Positions 1-11,725 are shown, counted from the first letter of the stretch. The stretch: DNA of 64,000 nucleotides from Megamerina dolium (GCA_963854835.1 OY978526.1:93456640-93520639), one strand, 5' to 3'. The notes: generated from the letters alone by a model not told the origin. Numbers and translations are program-made.

Positions 1-422
1 AACCCTATTGTGAATGCAATACCACTTTATACAACATAAACAAAAACAATAAGCTTTAAAATCAACTAAAAAGTGACAAAATCACTTCAGTAAATTTGGA
101 GCAATTGCGCCGAAAGCAAAAAAAAAAAAAGTTTGAAAATATTGTTGAATAAAGTTGACTTTTAGGTGAGATTCACCTTTAATCTTCAATCTGAAACATT
201 TCCAAAAGATATCAGAAATTATAAAAAATATATGTACAAACGTTGCAATATTTCCAACACGGCAATCTCCTATTACTAATTAAAAACACAAAAACTATCC
301 CCGCAGTGAAAAAGCTAGTTCGGAACTATTGAATTCACTAGTTCTAAGGAACCAGCAACTTCATTCCACTTCCATCGACTTTCCTTTGTTACAAGTGGCG
401 AATTTAACATGGAGATGTCATA
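1..422. other. Gene-free AT-rich stretch
   Basis: No coding or RNA signal is recognised. There is an A-run near 120 and otherwise ordinary AT-rich intergenic sequence. Confidence 0.5.
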
Positions 423-675
423 GTCCCAGTTTAGACGCGAAGACATTTGCGTGAAAAACATTTTGTTTGTTAGCAAGGGACGCACGGGGAAGAGAGGGGG
501 ATTTTTGTTTCTCATACAGAGACACGCTTTGTGCTTATCATTCGTAATGGCAAACATTAAGAAAACGAGTACACATGTCGCCGAGAAACATTTTTTGCCA
601 TATAAACGCGAACGAAACATGAAAAGAGAATTGAAAATGTTTTTGATGCAAATGTTTTTGTATCTAAATGGGGAC
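423..675. mobile_element. MITE, family A, copy 1
   Basis: The stretch is bounded by inverted repeats: the left end reads GTCCCAGTTTAGACGCGAAG and the right end is a diverged reverse complement (CTAAATGGGGAC). A related copy lies at 7032-7280. Both copies carry the same long terminal arms (roughly 45 bp including ACATTTGC and GAAAAACATTTT) around a central part of similar size, which identifies them as one non-autonomous family. There is no coding capacity, and ORFs across it are by-products. The right end is followed by a second tandem copy of about 47 bp (701-747). Confidence 0.7.
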
Positions 676-700
676 ATAGGAAGTGTTGATTGACAAAAAT

Positions 701-747
701 TGAAAATGTTTTTGTGTCTAAATGGCGACATAGAAAGTGTCAATTGA
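701..747. repeat. Tandem duplicate of the MITE A right end
   Basis: This repeats 641-690 with few changes: both contain TGAAAATGTTTTTGT, then CTAAATGG and GACATAG, then AAGTGT and ATTGAC. It extends the right terminus of MITE A copy 1 by one extra unit. Confidence 0.7.
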
Positions 748-2051
748 CCCGTTTAAGCAAATAACGAACAATCTATTTTCATTCATTGCATTATAATTCT
801 CATCCATATATTCATTTAAATTATTTTATAATTTACCTTTTTTGCTGTTCGTGACAATTCGAACCTGAGTATTCCCGATCGTGCGTGCTGTTACGTATGT
901 CCTACCATCGTCGCACTACCAATTACGCTAATATGTAATATATCATTCCTGCCTTAAAAGCGAATCACTTGAAAATGTCTGTATATCATAAATTTTAAAT
1001 AGTGTATCTAAATATCCAAGTTTCTGTAGTTATTGGACTAGGTCATTTATTTCAGCCACAAAACTAGTACATAATCTTACTAGATCTTAATTTTACTGCA
1101 GGAATACCTTTCAAGTAGCTATTGATTTATTAACGCATCACCATATATGTATGTATGTGTGTTGATTTGAATTCAAAAAGTATTTGGCCGCTATAGAAGC
1201 TTACAGTATTGCCATTATTAAACAGCCACAGCAAATACTTTAAAAATCAACGAGCACATGCACTTTAGAATATATATTTTATTTTTTCTATTTTGTTATT
1301 CTTGAACGTGGTAAAAACTCATTTGTTGTTAAACAAATCATTTTATTCTTTCAATAATTTATTTTGATTAATTATGTCCAAAAATAAAATTTAACAAGTT
1401 AATTGCGTTAAAAAAAAAAATAACATCATCCGAATATATTGCCAATATTTTAAAATTAATTCAAACACAAATCCTTAAATATATCGATATATAAAACTTA
1501 TACCATACTTAACACATACGAAAGAGAAAGAAGTTCACTTTATTTATACATTATATACATTATTTCTCTGTCTCTCTCGCTCTCTCTCTCTCTCTCTCTG
1601 TCTCTGCCACTCTCTTTTACTCTTTCGGTGTCGAGCTCTATTTTAAGAATTAATTAAACTATTTTTATTTTTATTTCGTTTGTTTATAAAAGTTATTTTT
1701 AAATAAATGACATCAATTGCGTAAATCTCTACAACACAAGATCAAATGGAGCAAAAACAAACAAGAGGTTATATAAAAATACAACAAGGCTGTTGTCGTT
1801 TTTTCAAATATGTTATAAATGCGATTATGAATATTGCGAGGGAATATTTATTCGTCCTGTTATTTTTTATATGGGTTTTCTTTTCCATGTGCTTCTTCTC
1901 AGCCTACCCCACCTTGCTAGTATTACGTACCAATGCAGTAGTCGCTTCGACAGTAGTGCTTGGACACAACATTTAAATTAATTGCAATTATTTTAGGTTG
2001 TTGTCAAACAAACTGATTTTTGTTTAGAAAATAATACCCGTTGTTTCTTAA
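748..2051. other. Gene-free stretch with a (TC)n tract
   Basis: No conserved protein or RNA is recognised. A TC/CT-rich microsatellite covers about 1562-1608. An open frame at 1746-1976 has a hydrophobic centre but no recognisable family, so it is not called. Confidence 0.45.
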
Positions 2052-2692
2052 GGTAGTAGTCCGATGTGACGACCGAAATTTCGACGTTTTTTCATGAATG
2101 TTTTTCAATAAGAAAATAAAATGCGATCGTTTTAAAATTTTTATATGTTGGTGTTTTCAAGTATAGAAAAAAAAATGTTTAAATTAATTTTACATTAATT
2201 TGTTTTTAATTTTTTACGTCAGAGTGGAGTCCTCGAAAAAAATATGAATTGGTTCGGGGTAGCACACAGCCTTCTGAAGTCATCTGAAATAAAAAATTCA
2301 AAATGATGTTTAATGAACTAACCTATAATATACATAAAAAAAAAACAAAATGGCGGATTTGTGTAAAAAGTTCTCGAAATCTAATTTTTTTTCTTGATAA
2401 ATTGTTTAAATAAAATAGTTTATTATTAAAAAATTTAATGTTTTAAAGGTTACGTATTTAGATATCGGTTAGGCTTCCCCGAAATTTCGAAAACATGGTT
2501 TTGAGAAAAACGCGTTTAAAGTTTTGACAACAGATTCATACACACTACGGCGCCCTCTCTTATTTTAGCTATACCTTTAAAAATATTCAAAATTTCGGTC
2601 TAAAATTTTTAGAGTATATTTTTAAGATGTTTTTCTTCCGAAAAATGTAAAAAAAAATCGATTTTTTGTACCCGTCAGACCGGACTACTACC
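2052..2692. mobile_element. TTAA-flanked non-autonomous DNA element
   Basis: Terminal inverted repeats begin GGTAGTAGTCCG on the left and end CGGACTACTACC on the right. The element is flanked on both sides by TTAA (2048-2051 and 2693-2696). TTAA is the target site of piggyBac-type elements, so a piggyBac-mobilised MITE is the simplest inference. The termini do not begin with the CCY usual for piggyBac, so the superfamily stays open. The inside is AT-rich and non-coding. Confidence 0.7.
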
Positions 2693-3040
2693 TTAAGAAC
2701 GCACCTGCTGAAGCACATGATCTCTTGTTTGTGAAACATACAATATATATTGCTGTTATTTATAGTCAAAACTTCTTATATCAAACATAAATGATATATT
2801 TTTATTGTTATATTATTTTTATTATTAAAATATTCTTAATATAGTTATAAATGTGTATTCAAATTTATATTTCTTTGTTTACAGAATATTACTCAATTAT
2901 TAATTATATTTATTATTAAAATATTCTTCATATTAATAAATGTGTATCTAAATTAATATTACTTTATTTGCAGAATATTCCTCAAAAAATGTTAAACAAA
3001 AGACCTTTAAATAGTATTGGTGGTATCGAATAATTTACAC

Positions 3041-3072
3041 TATCGATATCAACACCATGCGAACTATCGATA
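3041..3072. promoter_or_regulatory. Pair of DRE-type motifs (TATCGATA)
   Basis: Two perfect copies of the palindromic octamer TATCGATA lie at 3041-3048 and 3065-3072. In Drosophila this is the DREF-binding DNA replication-related element, common in housekeeping core promoters. The pair lies about 60-90 bp upstream of an ATG at 3131 that opens a 56-codon frame. Promoter function is inference. Confidence 0.4.
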
Positions 3073-3130
3073 GTTTTCCCAACAGTATTCGACAGCACCT
3101 CGTTCTTTTAGTACATTCGCTTTAGTGAAC

Positions 3131-3301
3131 ATGAATTTGTATGGACCTATTAAAAATTTATTAATAAATCCGCTTTATTTAATATTTTCAGACCTACTGG
3201 CGCATGTGTGGGCAATTTTAAATGGCAGAACATTGAATATTAAAATTATTCCTAAAACTTCGGTGCATAACATTGAATTCAATGAAAATTTGATTTCTTA
3301 G
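3131..3301 (+). CDS. Possible small ORF (56 aa), unknown function
   Basis: An ATG at 3131 opens 56 codons ending in TAG at 3299-3301. The product begins MNLYGPIKNLLINPLYLIF and has a hydrophobic N-terminal half and a polar end; no family is recognised. The only support is its position just downstream of two TATCGATA motifs, an arrangement typical of housekeeping fly promoters. A polypyrimidine-like TTTTCAG at about 3186-3192 could also be a splice acceptor, in which case the coding part would differ. It may be chance in AT-rich DNA. Confidence 0.25.
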   Translation: MNLYGPIKNLLINPLYLIFSDLLAHVWAILNGRTLNIKIIPKTSVHNIEFNENLIS

Positions 3302-5059
3302 TAGCAAACGCAAAAGTTTGTTTGTGTTGTTGTGTATTTTCCATATTAAGTGGAACAAAATTATCTTAGGTGGTTGATTTATACTTTGGACACGTTACTT
3401 TATTTTGAGTGACTCACTTTTTCCATTCTTCTCAAAATGGCGTTGCCAGACTAACTTATACTACATAAGTTAAAACATGTGTCGAGTAAGATTGTCTTAA
3501 AAAATTCCGCAATTTATATGGGAAGTACAATAGGTAATTAGGTTGATTTGCAAAATTTCTTTCCAAGTTATTATGCACTACAATAGTATTACACGTGAGT
3601 ATAAAGGGATACATTTTTTACAAATTCCAGCAGCCAATAATGTGACAGAGCACATAGCAATTGACCGATCATTCCCAGTAAGATGGATCGATTAAACGAG
3701 TTTCAAGTGTCATTATTTTATTAATAGGTTACTGGTGTATATAATTTTTTCAAATTAAGAGAAAAAGGTAAATGTATAATGAATGTCATTGAATGACTTC
3801 GCATAAAAATTCGAAGTCGCTAGTAAAGACACAAATGAACTTTTAAGCATAAATGCACCATTCCAGAAGCATAAATCAAAAAAGAAAAGGAAGAAGTGCA
3901 CAAATTTCATAAATTCAATATAATTCGATTAAAATGTGTTCCATTGTGTTATTTGACCAATGAATTTAATTTCCTAATCAAGCAAGCCATTTGAATTTGA
4001 AAATTACTATCACTACACAAACAGATTAATGCCAATTTTAAACCTGTTCATTTTCTACATTAAAGCAGGGTTAATTTCACAACAAACTTTCGGATACAAT
4101 CCTGCGTTAAACTTGTTTTTTATATCATATTAAATGATTTGATTATTTTCGTTTCCACATTAATTTCATATGATTTAATATGTGTATGAATTGTTTTTGC
4201 ATATTTAAGTTAATTAATTTGCATAGTCTAAGTTCGCTTTATAAATACATAAATACACTGGCGCCCCTTCTATATTACTTTAAAACATTTCCTTGATCAG
4301 TTCTTTTTTAAATGTATATTTTCCATCTCAATCTCTAATTTTGTAACACACTCTATAACTAACTACAAGTGACAATTGACTTTAGCTTCTACTGCACGAA
4401 CATAGCTATGTTTGTGTGTTGGCCGACTAACCAGTTGGTTGGTTGATATTTCCAGCTATTTATTTGCATTTATATTTATATATCTCACAGATGTATGGTA
4501 TATGTTATAAAAAGTAAGCTTCAATCCTATACCGCCGCCCTCATCAACCACCACATCACCACATGCTCATTGTGCTTTTTATTGCATTTTAATGATACTG
4601 GCAAACAATTTGGAAAGTTGCTGCTGTTATCGTTTATTTCGTGTATATATAAGTTTACATATACATGTGCATTTGCATGTGAAAAGTGAAAATCCTACGA
4701 AAATGGAAAGGTGTGAATAAATGCCCTGCATAACAACGGACTTCAATTATTTATAGTGATACCCTTATGGTCCACATTCCTATTAGAAATGGGCGTACCT
4801 TTTGATTAGCCAGAAGTTGCTATGAAAATTTCAAAACTGGGTAGGTTTCTGATGAACATGGGAACAATTTCATTAGAAAATATTGGGTATGGAAACCATA
4901 TAAGTGAAACTTTGATTGAAATACTCGCTGAATTCAGTCACTTGCCATAGTTTATTCGGATATTCAGGATTTGTTTTAAAAACATTCTATATTTCAAAAG
5001 TACGGATGGGGTCACGGGTTGTCTATCACCCCAAAGCGAGCAAAGCGAAACATAACATA
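3302..5059. other. Gene-free stretch
   Basis: I see no conserved coding exon, tRNA or clear inverted-repeat element here. The short open frame at 4495-4689 matches nothing recognisable. Confidence 0.45.
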
Positions 5060-5690
5060 CCTCAAAGAGAAATTATTGGAAACTTATCTCCATAAAGCAG
5101 TGAACTGCGTTACATCCGTAATTCCCACCAGGTTGTCTTCTGTATTGTGTCTATTTTGCCGGAGCAAGTATTGTCCATCATAAACTATAATATTTCCCCG
5201 TCTTTCTGGCAATTTATGGATTCCACCCCAAAAGAAATTTGCCGGCTTGGCGGCCAAAAACGAATCGAGCCAATTTTTGATTCCGGTGGCTGAAGTGAAG
5301 CGTATTCCATTAAGGGCGTTCTGCACGGACCGGAACAAGTGGTTTTCTGAAAGCGCCAGGTCTGGTCTATAAGGCGGGTGGTGTAAAACTTCACATCCGC
5401 TATTAGAAAGATAGTTTTTGACCGCAATAGTAAGATGTGGCCGTGCGTTGTCATAATGAAAAATTACCGACTGGTGTCTGGTCGCATATTCAGGCCGTTT
5501 CTCGATCATTGCTCTCTTCAACCGCATCAATTGTTGTCGGTACAGTTCTCTCGTAATGATTCGACCAGGTCTTGGTCGAATAATGTCTCCAAATCCTCGT
5601 CTTCAAGCAAGCAAACGATGACTGATTTTGACAGCAAATGTAGAGACATTTAAAATGACATTTCTGACAACGACGTACGACATCACGCTT
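5060..5690 (-). mobile_element. Mariner transposase remnant
   Basis: On the minus strand the open part at 5084-5530 matches the C-terminal half of a mariner (DD34D) transposase. In order it shows RLKRAMIEKRPEYATRHQ, the second catalytic block FHYDNARPH, then HPPYRPDLA followed by SENHLFRSVQNALNG, and the C-terminal KLPERR region. The third catalytic aspartate, expected 35 residues after the second, is read as E, so the enzyme would be altered. Upstream (5530-5690) similarity is weak and broken. No terminal repeats were located. It is a dead fragment. Confidence 0.85.
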
Positions 5691-7031
5691 TCGCGTGGCG
5701 TCATCTAAAGTAAAATGCCGGTTACTAATTCACACATCCAATATTACACCCTGCATGCACGAATAGGGAAAGACAATGAGAATATTTGAAAATTTACAAA
5801 ATCAATACTATTTCAGTCGTCGTCGTGATCGTCAATACGGATCTAAATGTGTGGAGTTTGAGATTGAAGAGGTAAAACGGAAACGTAACAAATGGACTGA
5901 CATATTTAAATTTACGATTTATGCGACGCTGCTTAATAATATATTTATGTACAAACCTCTAATCAAAATGAATATACTCTTGCACTTGTGCAGAGTATAA
6001 AATACAATATAAAATTCGGAGAATATGAGAATTGCAATTTACATCACTGATTTGATTCTCATCATGTGTACGCGTACATGTGTATGTATTAATAACCCAG
6101 CGGAAAATGTAATAGCATTGTAAGGCACGGCGAACTATTGCCAGATGAGAGGTGTGAAAACATATTATTTGAAGTAATATCACTATATGTTATTGTAGGC
6201 ATTTTAAAATATGTTGAAATAGAAGAAAAATCTGACCAATATATAATGACAAATTTGCACAAAACTAAGGAAACCCATTTTCATAAATATCTTGGCGAAA
6301 AATAATCGCAAGATGGGTCAAATCTGCATTTTAAATTTCAAATTCAAATAAGACCCTGCCGATAATCCATTACAAAACCCCGGAAGCGCATGAGCACGTA
6401 AAATTAGAACTGATTTTTGGACCATTCGATTGAAGTATTAATTTTCAATGTAGGCAATATAAAGTTAAGTAACTACTATTAAATGACTACGTAAAAAATA
6501 ATGTATTGTATTTTTTCTTTCTTTGGACATTGCTGTTAAAAGTAATCGACTATTGAATCAATAGTATTAGGAACTAAATACCGTATTCTCTTTTCACTTA
6601 CCATTGATAACAAGTTCCCCCTGGGTATTCGCTTTTGTTGATCGTGTCAATGAACATGTTGTCTGATATTATTTGCCACTCTTTCTCACGAATGTGTAAG
6701 TAAATGTATATGGATGTGTGTGTAGATATGGATTTGTTGTTGTTGTTGTTTCAATTTTGTTGTTTTGCCGCATTTTTGCGGTTTATGAAGCTCTACTATG
6801 TATGTACATATTGTATATACATACGCACATCTGTATGTGAAATCTATTCATTCATTATTTAAACGTTGTTCATTCATGCATTGAGTTGGTGGTGTGTGTG
6901 TGTGAGAGCGATTTTGATTGTAAAATTGACAGCAGCAGCAATACGATCAATAAATGCTGAACAATAGTGTGACAACGAATAACAACGCTGAACGACGACA
7001 ATTCACACAATGCTCATCTGTGATCGGTAGA
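5691..7031. other. Gene-free stretch
   Basis: No gene is recognised. Small (GTT)n and (GT)n runs lie near 6732-6750 and 6892-6904. Confidence 0.45.
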
Positions 7032-7280
7032 TCCCCGTTTAGACACGAAGACATTTGCTTTGAAAAACATTTTAAATTCTCTTTTGAAGTTTCGTTCGTG
7101 TTTGCACAGGCAAAACTGTTTCTCGGCGACATGTGAACTCGTTTGTATGTTTTCTTAATGTTTTACATTACGAATGAGAAGCAGAAAACGTGAAACAAAA
7201 ACCGCTCTCTTTTCCTCGTGCGTTCATCACAAGCAAACAAAATGTTTTTCATGCAAATGTCTTCGCATATAAACGGGGAC
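7032..7280. mobile_element. MITE, family A, copy 2
   Basis: The left end TCCCCGTTTAGACACGAAGA is mirrored at the right end by TCTTCGCATATAAACGGGGA. The arms continue inward with ACATTTGC and GAAAAACATTTT on both sides. The element is homologous to the copy at 423-675 and better preserved. It is non-coding; the small ORFs over it are by-products of the palindrome. Confidence 0.75.
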
Positions 7281-8187
7281 TAAGTAGATTGTGATTGGTT
7301 GTATTCCACGTTTCCTTTTGTGTTTATGTTCAGAAACGTATCATTGTGTCGTGCCGTATGTATTTACTGTTATACAATTCCTTACTATTACAACTCAGCC
7401 TAAACAAGCGCGTCACGGAGCGGCACCAAATAAATATCCATTGTTTTCACACAATGCAATAATAACATTTAACATTTTTTTTTTAGCCAAGACAGTTATA
7501 ACAACGTGGATTAACTTCATAGACAGCACAATGGCATTTTAATTACAACTTTAACAGCCGAATTATGTAAAACGCGACGCGACGTCTCACCTTTTTTTGC
7601 GTGCGTTTTGCTTTTGCATTTTGAATAGAACAAAAACAAATTGCAGGCATAATTAGGCAGTGAATCACAGCAGTTTTTAGTGATATACATTTTTTGTTTA
7701 ATCTTGCCTTATAACTCAAATATTTCGTAATTCGTCAAAGCTTATTCTACCTTGTTACACTAGCTCATGGTACTTTCTTTTTTTCGGAAAAAATTTTATA
7801 GCTTAGCACACGGTTAAAATTGGAAATTGTGCAGTGATAGTTTGTGGCGTGTGACTTTTATGTTAAAAAGTGCTCATGCTCATACATTTTTTACTAACTT
7901 GTGATTTAAAGTTGCGATTTCAATGTATGGCGCTCTTTTCTAGCTTAATCTACGCTCTCTTGTTTAGGTTGACTGTTGGTGTTATTCTTTTTCATTTTTT
8001 CTCTTCCATGAGTATTCACGACTTGATTGTACACGTAAGTTAACACCTGTGATGTCGAATAGCGCAAATACACGTGTTGGCCTCAAATTGCCGACAGAAT
8101 TTCCGGTGATGATACAAGAACAAAAATCGTGCAACTCGATAACAATGCAGTATCATCGAAATTTAATGTAGAAAAAATCCGTGATAT
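7281..8187. other. Gene-free stretch
   Basis: No conserved coding sequence or RNA is recognised. The 83-codon frame at 7291-7542 has no recognisable domain. Confidence 0.4.
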
Positions 8188-8189
8188 TA

Positions 8190-8745
8190 CACGGTGCGAC
8201 AAATATGTATTAAGACTCGAACCATATCTCAGCAACCAAGCGATATGAGCACATGCGTTTTGAAGCTTCAACCTTCCTCTATTAACTATCAAAATTTCAT
8301 GACATTTGGTTGACATTTAATGTTTATTGACATTCATTTTACAAAACACGTGTTTGTTTGATGTTGAAATTTTAACATGAAATTTAACACACAGCACTCA
8401 TTGTTCGTCAATTTTTGGGTCGGAATCAGGTCTGTGTGTTGAATCAACTGCCGTATTCATCTGATTTGGCACCGTGCGACATCCTTTTGTTCTCAAAACT
8501 GAAATTGAAGTTGAAAGAATGCTTTTTTGATGACATTCAGCCCATACAACGGGCTTCGACGAGGGCACTGGAGACAATTCCGAAAAATGAGCTGGAACAC
8601 GAGTTTGACTCACTATTAAATCGATGTAACAATTGTATTGAATCAGGAGGAGAATATTTCAAATAAATATACCGAAAAATTAGCAGATATCGTGTTTTAA
8701 TTGTGTTTTCTAGAGGCAGTCTTAATACATAATTGTCGCACCGTG
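8190..8745 (+). mobile_element. Internally deleted mariner-like element
   Basis: TA dinucleotides at 8188-8189 and 8746-8747 flank inverted repeats CACGGTGCGACAAATATGTA (left) and TACATAATTGTCGCACCGTG (right). The arms match over about 28 bp with one mismatch. Inside, the plus strand keeps only the C-terminal part of a mariner transposase (about 8440-8665): QLPYSSDLAPCDILLF, then KLKLKLKECFFDDI, then an end resembling CIESGGEYF. At 556 bp against about 1.3 kb for an intact mariner, it is a deletion derivative that would need transposase in trans. Confidence 0.9.
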
Positions 8746-8814
8746 TATGTTGAACGATCCCAACGTGAGCTAAGTAATACCACAATTCACTATCTTACAT
8801 GGCATCACGTCAAT

Positions 8815-9000
8815 TCAATGCCCCTGCTTATCCATTGTTAGTTGCGCAAGCAAAATTACACAAAATCGGGTTTGAATTGCTGGTTTCACCACCACCTCAG
8901 CGACTTCTACCGGTTTCCAAACCTTAAGAGATGGCTAACAGGTAAGCGATTTTTTTCAAATGAGGAACACAGCTAAATCAGTCCTATTTTAGAGGTCTTT
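8815..9000 (+). mobile_element. Mariner transposase fragment (C-terminal)
   Basis: The plus strand translates in pieces to KLHKIGFELLVSPPP and, after a deletion of the expected YSPDLAP, to SDFYRFPNLKRWLTGKRFF then SNEE. The second piece is close to FLFTNLKKWLTGKRF in the mariner at 18997-20171, so both probably belong to one lineage. It is a short dead fragment without visible termini. Confidence 0.75.
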
Positions 9001-9196
9001 CAAAGAACTTCTTTTTTGGGCGGGATAAAAAGTTATAAAATCGTTGAACCGAATTTGGCCAAACCATTTTTTTTTCTTATTTCACTTATTCCAAACTTTT
9101 GAACCATTATTATTGACAATGCATCAGAATGTATATAAGGGGATTCACAACGTGTCACAATGTTTGATATTGATAATAATGTTAAGTATACAATTT

Positions 9197-9552
9197 GCCG
9201 GTGCCGTAGCTCAGTGGTTAGTGTGTTGGCCTTCTGATCTGTAGGTCGTGGTTCAATCCCCGGCTGAAGCATAACAAATTTAATATCGATAAGATTTTTC
9301 TTTCGAACGGTACCCACCTGTCGGCAAGCAATTGGCAATTCTTCCGACAGTAACAACTTGTCATGAAAAAGCTTCAAAAAGAACTCTGTGACAAAGCTCA
9401 GAAAAAGTGATGTCACAAGGCTTCTGTCGTTCGGAACCGGTTAAAATAAGTTGGACCTTTCTAATACTGTCCAAAATTTAACACGCACAACAGTAATGGA
9501 AGAGAAGCTCGGCCAATGAGCCCTTCGGGGCTTTAAGTGCTACATATGTATT
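9197..9552 (+). mobile_element. tRNA-derived SINE, copy 1
   Basis: The 5' head (9197-9270) is tRNA-like. It has a box A-type GTAGCTCAGTGG and a box B-type GGTTCAATCCC spaced as in a tRNA gene, but no full cloverleaf is claimed. A body of about 280 bp follows, with CGAACGGTACCCACCTGT, AACTCTGTGACAAAG, AAAAAGTGATGTC and GAGCCCTTC. The same body recurs at 52568-52866, and a tRNA-like head alone at 39852-39907. The element is non-autonomous and would be transcribed by RNA polymerase III. Antisense ORFs over it come from the repeat and are not genes. Confidence 0.85.
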
Positions 9553-11302
9553 TATTACAACTTGGTACAAAAATACTATTTAATTTTTATATTCAACTTG
9601 AAAGTTTGACATATGACTTTAAGTGACCTCGTGAATCATCTAATATATTTATGCATCGATCTTTGAAGAGCATAAGATGTAATCAAATTAAAAAATTTTT
9701 TTTTTGTGTTTTATTCATTTTATTCGCACAATTCCATAGAATTATATTATTATTATTATCTGCTGTGATTTTTGCGCATTAAGAATTTTATAAAATCCTC
9801 AACGTCACTGTAAAAGTGTAATGTACATACAACGACGAAATCAAATGCGTATTAGCTCCACAAAAACAAGTGGTTGAATGGTAAAAAAAAAAAAAGAGGA
9901 GGAAATTGCAAAATGTAATAAATTTATTAATCATCATCAATATCATCATGTATGTAATAATACGCAATTTGTGTATAATTACATAGTGAAGCTGTAACAT
10001 AAACTCAATTGACTGGCTGATTGGTCTGCTGGCCGCTTGATTGCTTAAGTTAATCGATTGTGTTGTAAAAACTAAATGCTTATTGCTGTTGCAGCTTTTT
10101 TATTCTTTGCAAAACTAATTAATTCATTAATACCACGTACCCACACAAAAACATTTAGATTTAGAAATTATCAATGTGGAGGCTCAGGGAGAATTTGCTT
10201 CTTGCTTTTGGGTGATAACAGTTTATTTTCTATTTGTACAGAATATAAACACACAAAAAAGTTTATATGAAAAAGTCTATAGACAAATATAGAAATTGTA
10301 ATATTTCATAGTTCAGCTGACCTATGATTTTTTGAATTCCTCAAACAGAAGAAACGTCATACTAATCCGTTTGTCTATCATTCGGCGGGTTAACATTATA
10401 ATTTGAACAAATCTTGAGATATTTAAGCAAAATTTAGCATAAAGGATTTATGCTCCAAGAGTATGGACGCAATTGATAATGGGCATGATGCCACAGCGAA
10501 GCAATCAAAAAGACAAACCGCCGAGTTTAAAAACATTTTAATCCCTCCTTAAACAAATATAATTTAATACAGACATATTTATTAAAAAATTTATTCATTT
10601 TTCTTTCACAAGAGACCTACGAATTTACACTAACTATAGTTCAAGAACCGACCCTAATTATATTATGTCCCTTTAACCAACGGTTTTGTATAACTAAACT
10701 TATTTTGACTTATTTATTAAATTTCAAAACAATATTTTTTCGAAAATCGAAATATTGTAAAATGAAATAATAGCCGTGTTTTATTCGACAATTCCCAATC
10801 TTTGTGCTAATCTAATCGACATAGACGCTAACCTTCCTAAACAGGGTTGATTTGATTTGTATTTGTATATATAAATTTCAAATAGAACATATCCATAATA
10901 CTTAATTAATTAAAATGTGTTAATGGAATAATCTTGTTGCTACATTTTGCATTTTTCGTTTCTTCTTAATTGTAAAATTTTTAACGTTTAAATAAATAGT
11001 TAACCAGTGGCAGCACTGAACTTAGCGGGTGCGGAAATATTTTTATCTTCTATAGTTATAATCGCTAAAGTTGTCACCTTTGTTGTTGATTGGCCATATA
11101 TTTTTCGGTGCTAGCTAAGTACGAGTGTCGAATAAAACACAGCTACCAGTAAAAATATCGACGAATTGTGTGCTGTATCTTAATGAACGGGATAGATTTT
11201 TTAATAAAATAGAAATCAGCATTTCAAAAAATGAATAATAAAAATATGTCAAAGCGTCAAAGAAGAGAAAACAAGGTTACCGGAGATTGCCAATCTAATA
11301 TC
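9553..11302. other. Gene-free stretch
   Basis: AT-rich sequence with A/T homopolymer runs. No gene, RNA or clear terminal-repeat element is recognised. Confidence 0.45.
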
Positions 11303-11305
11303 TTA

Positions 11306-11722
11306 TAGCCTAGACAGACGGCAGCCTAATTCCGAATTACCGAGTTAATTCGAATTAACTAGAGCATTAACTGCAGCTAATCCGCATTAAATCTATGAGT
11401 TAATTCTCAAAATAAAAGAGGATTAGGGCAATTTGCGATGGCAGCACTGCTGAAAATTTTCTATTGTGAATTTTTCTCGATCCATTTTACAAAATATTAA
11501 GTGTGTTTGCTAACAAACAACTTTCAACAATTGTTAACAGTTTTCAACATGAAAAGCGTTGGCGACCAAATAAATCCAGCTGTCAATTACGAACTGTGAA
11601 TGTTCGATAAAACATCAATCAACCGTTTAGTTAATCCGCAATACTGCCATCTGTCAAGTTAATATTTTATTCGGATTAAGTGCGCCGGTAATCCGGATTA
11701 AGGCTGCCGTCTGTCTAGGCTA
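11306..11722. mobile_element. 417-bp MITE with TTA duplication
   Basis: The left terminus TAGCCTAGACAGACGGCAGC is the exact reverse complement of the right terminus GCTGCCGTCTGTCTAGGCTA; similarity continues inward around CCGAATTACCG and CGGTAATCCGG. TTA lies immediately outside both ends (11303-11305 and 11723-11725). A 3-bp TTA duplication fits PIF/Harbinger-type insertion, but the termini are not diagnostic. It is non-coding. Confidence 0.8.
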
Positions 11723-11725
11723 TTA

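Noticed and set aside
315..743. 142-codon minus-strand ORF
   Set aside because: It is the translation of MITE A and its repeated ends (the SPFRxKNI motif repeats with the arms).
9197..9270. True tRNA gene
   Set aside because: Boxes A and B are present, but the sequence continues into a body shared with 52568-52866, and I cannot build a complete cloverleaf; a tRNA-derived SINE explains it better.
9033..9416. Antisense ORF of 127 codons containing LQPGIEP
   Set aside because: It lies across the SINE; the same peptide recurs antisense to the second SINE copy at 52463-52651, so it is a repeat artefact.
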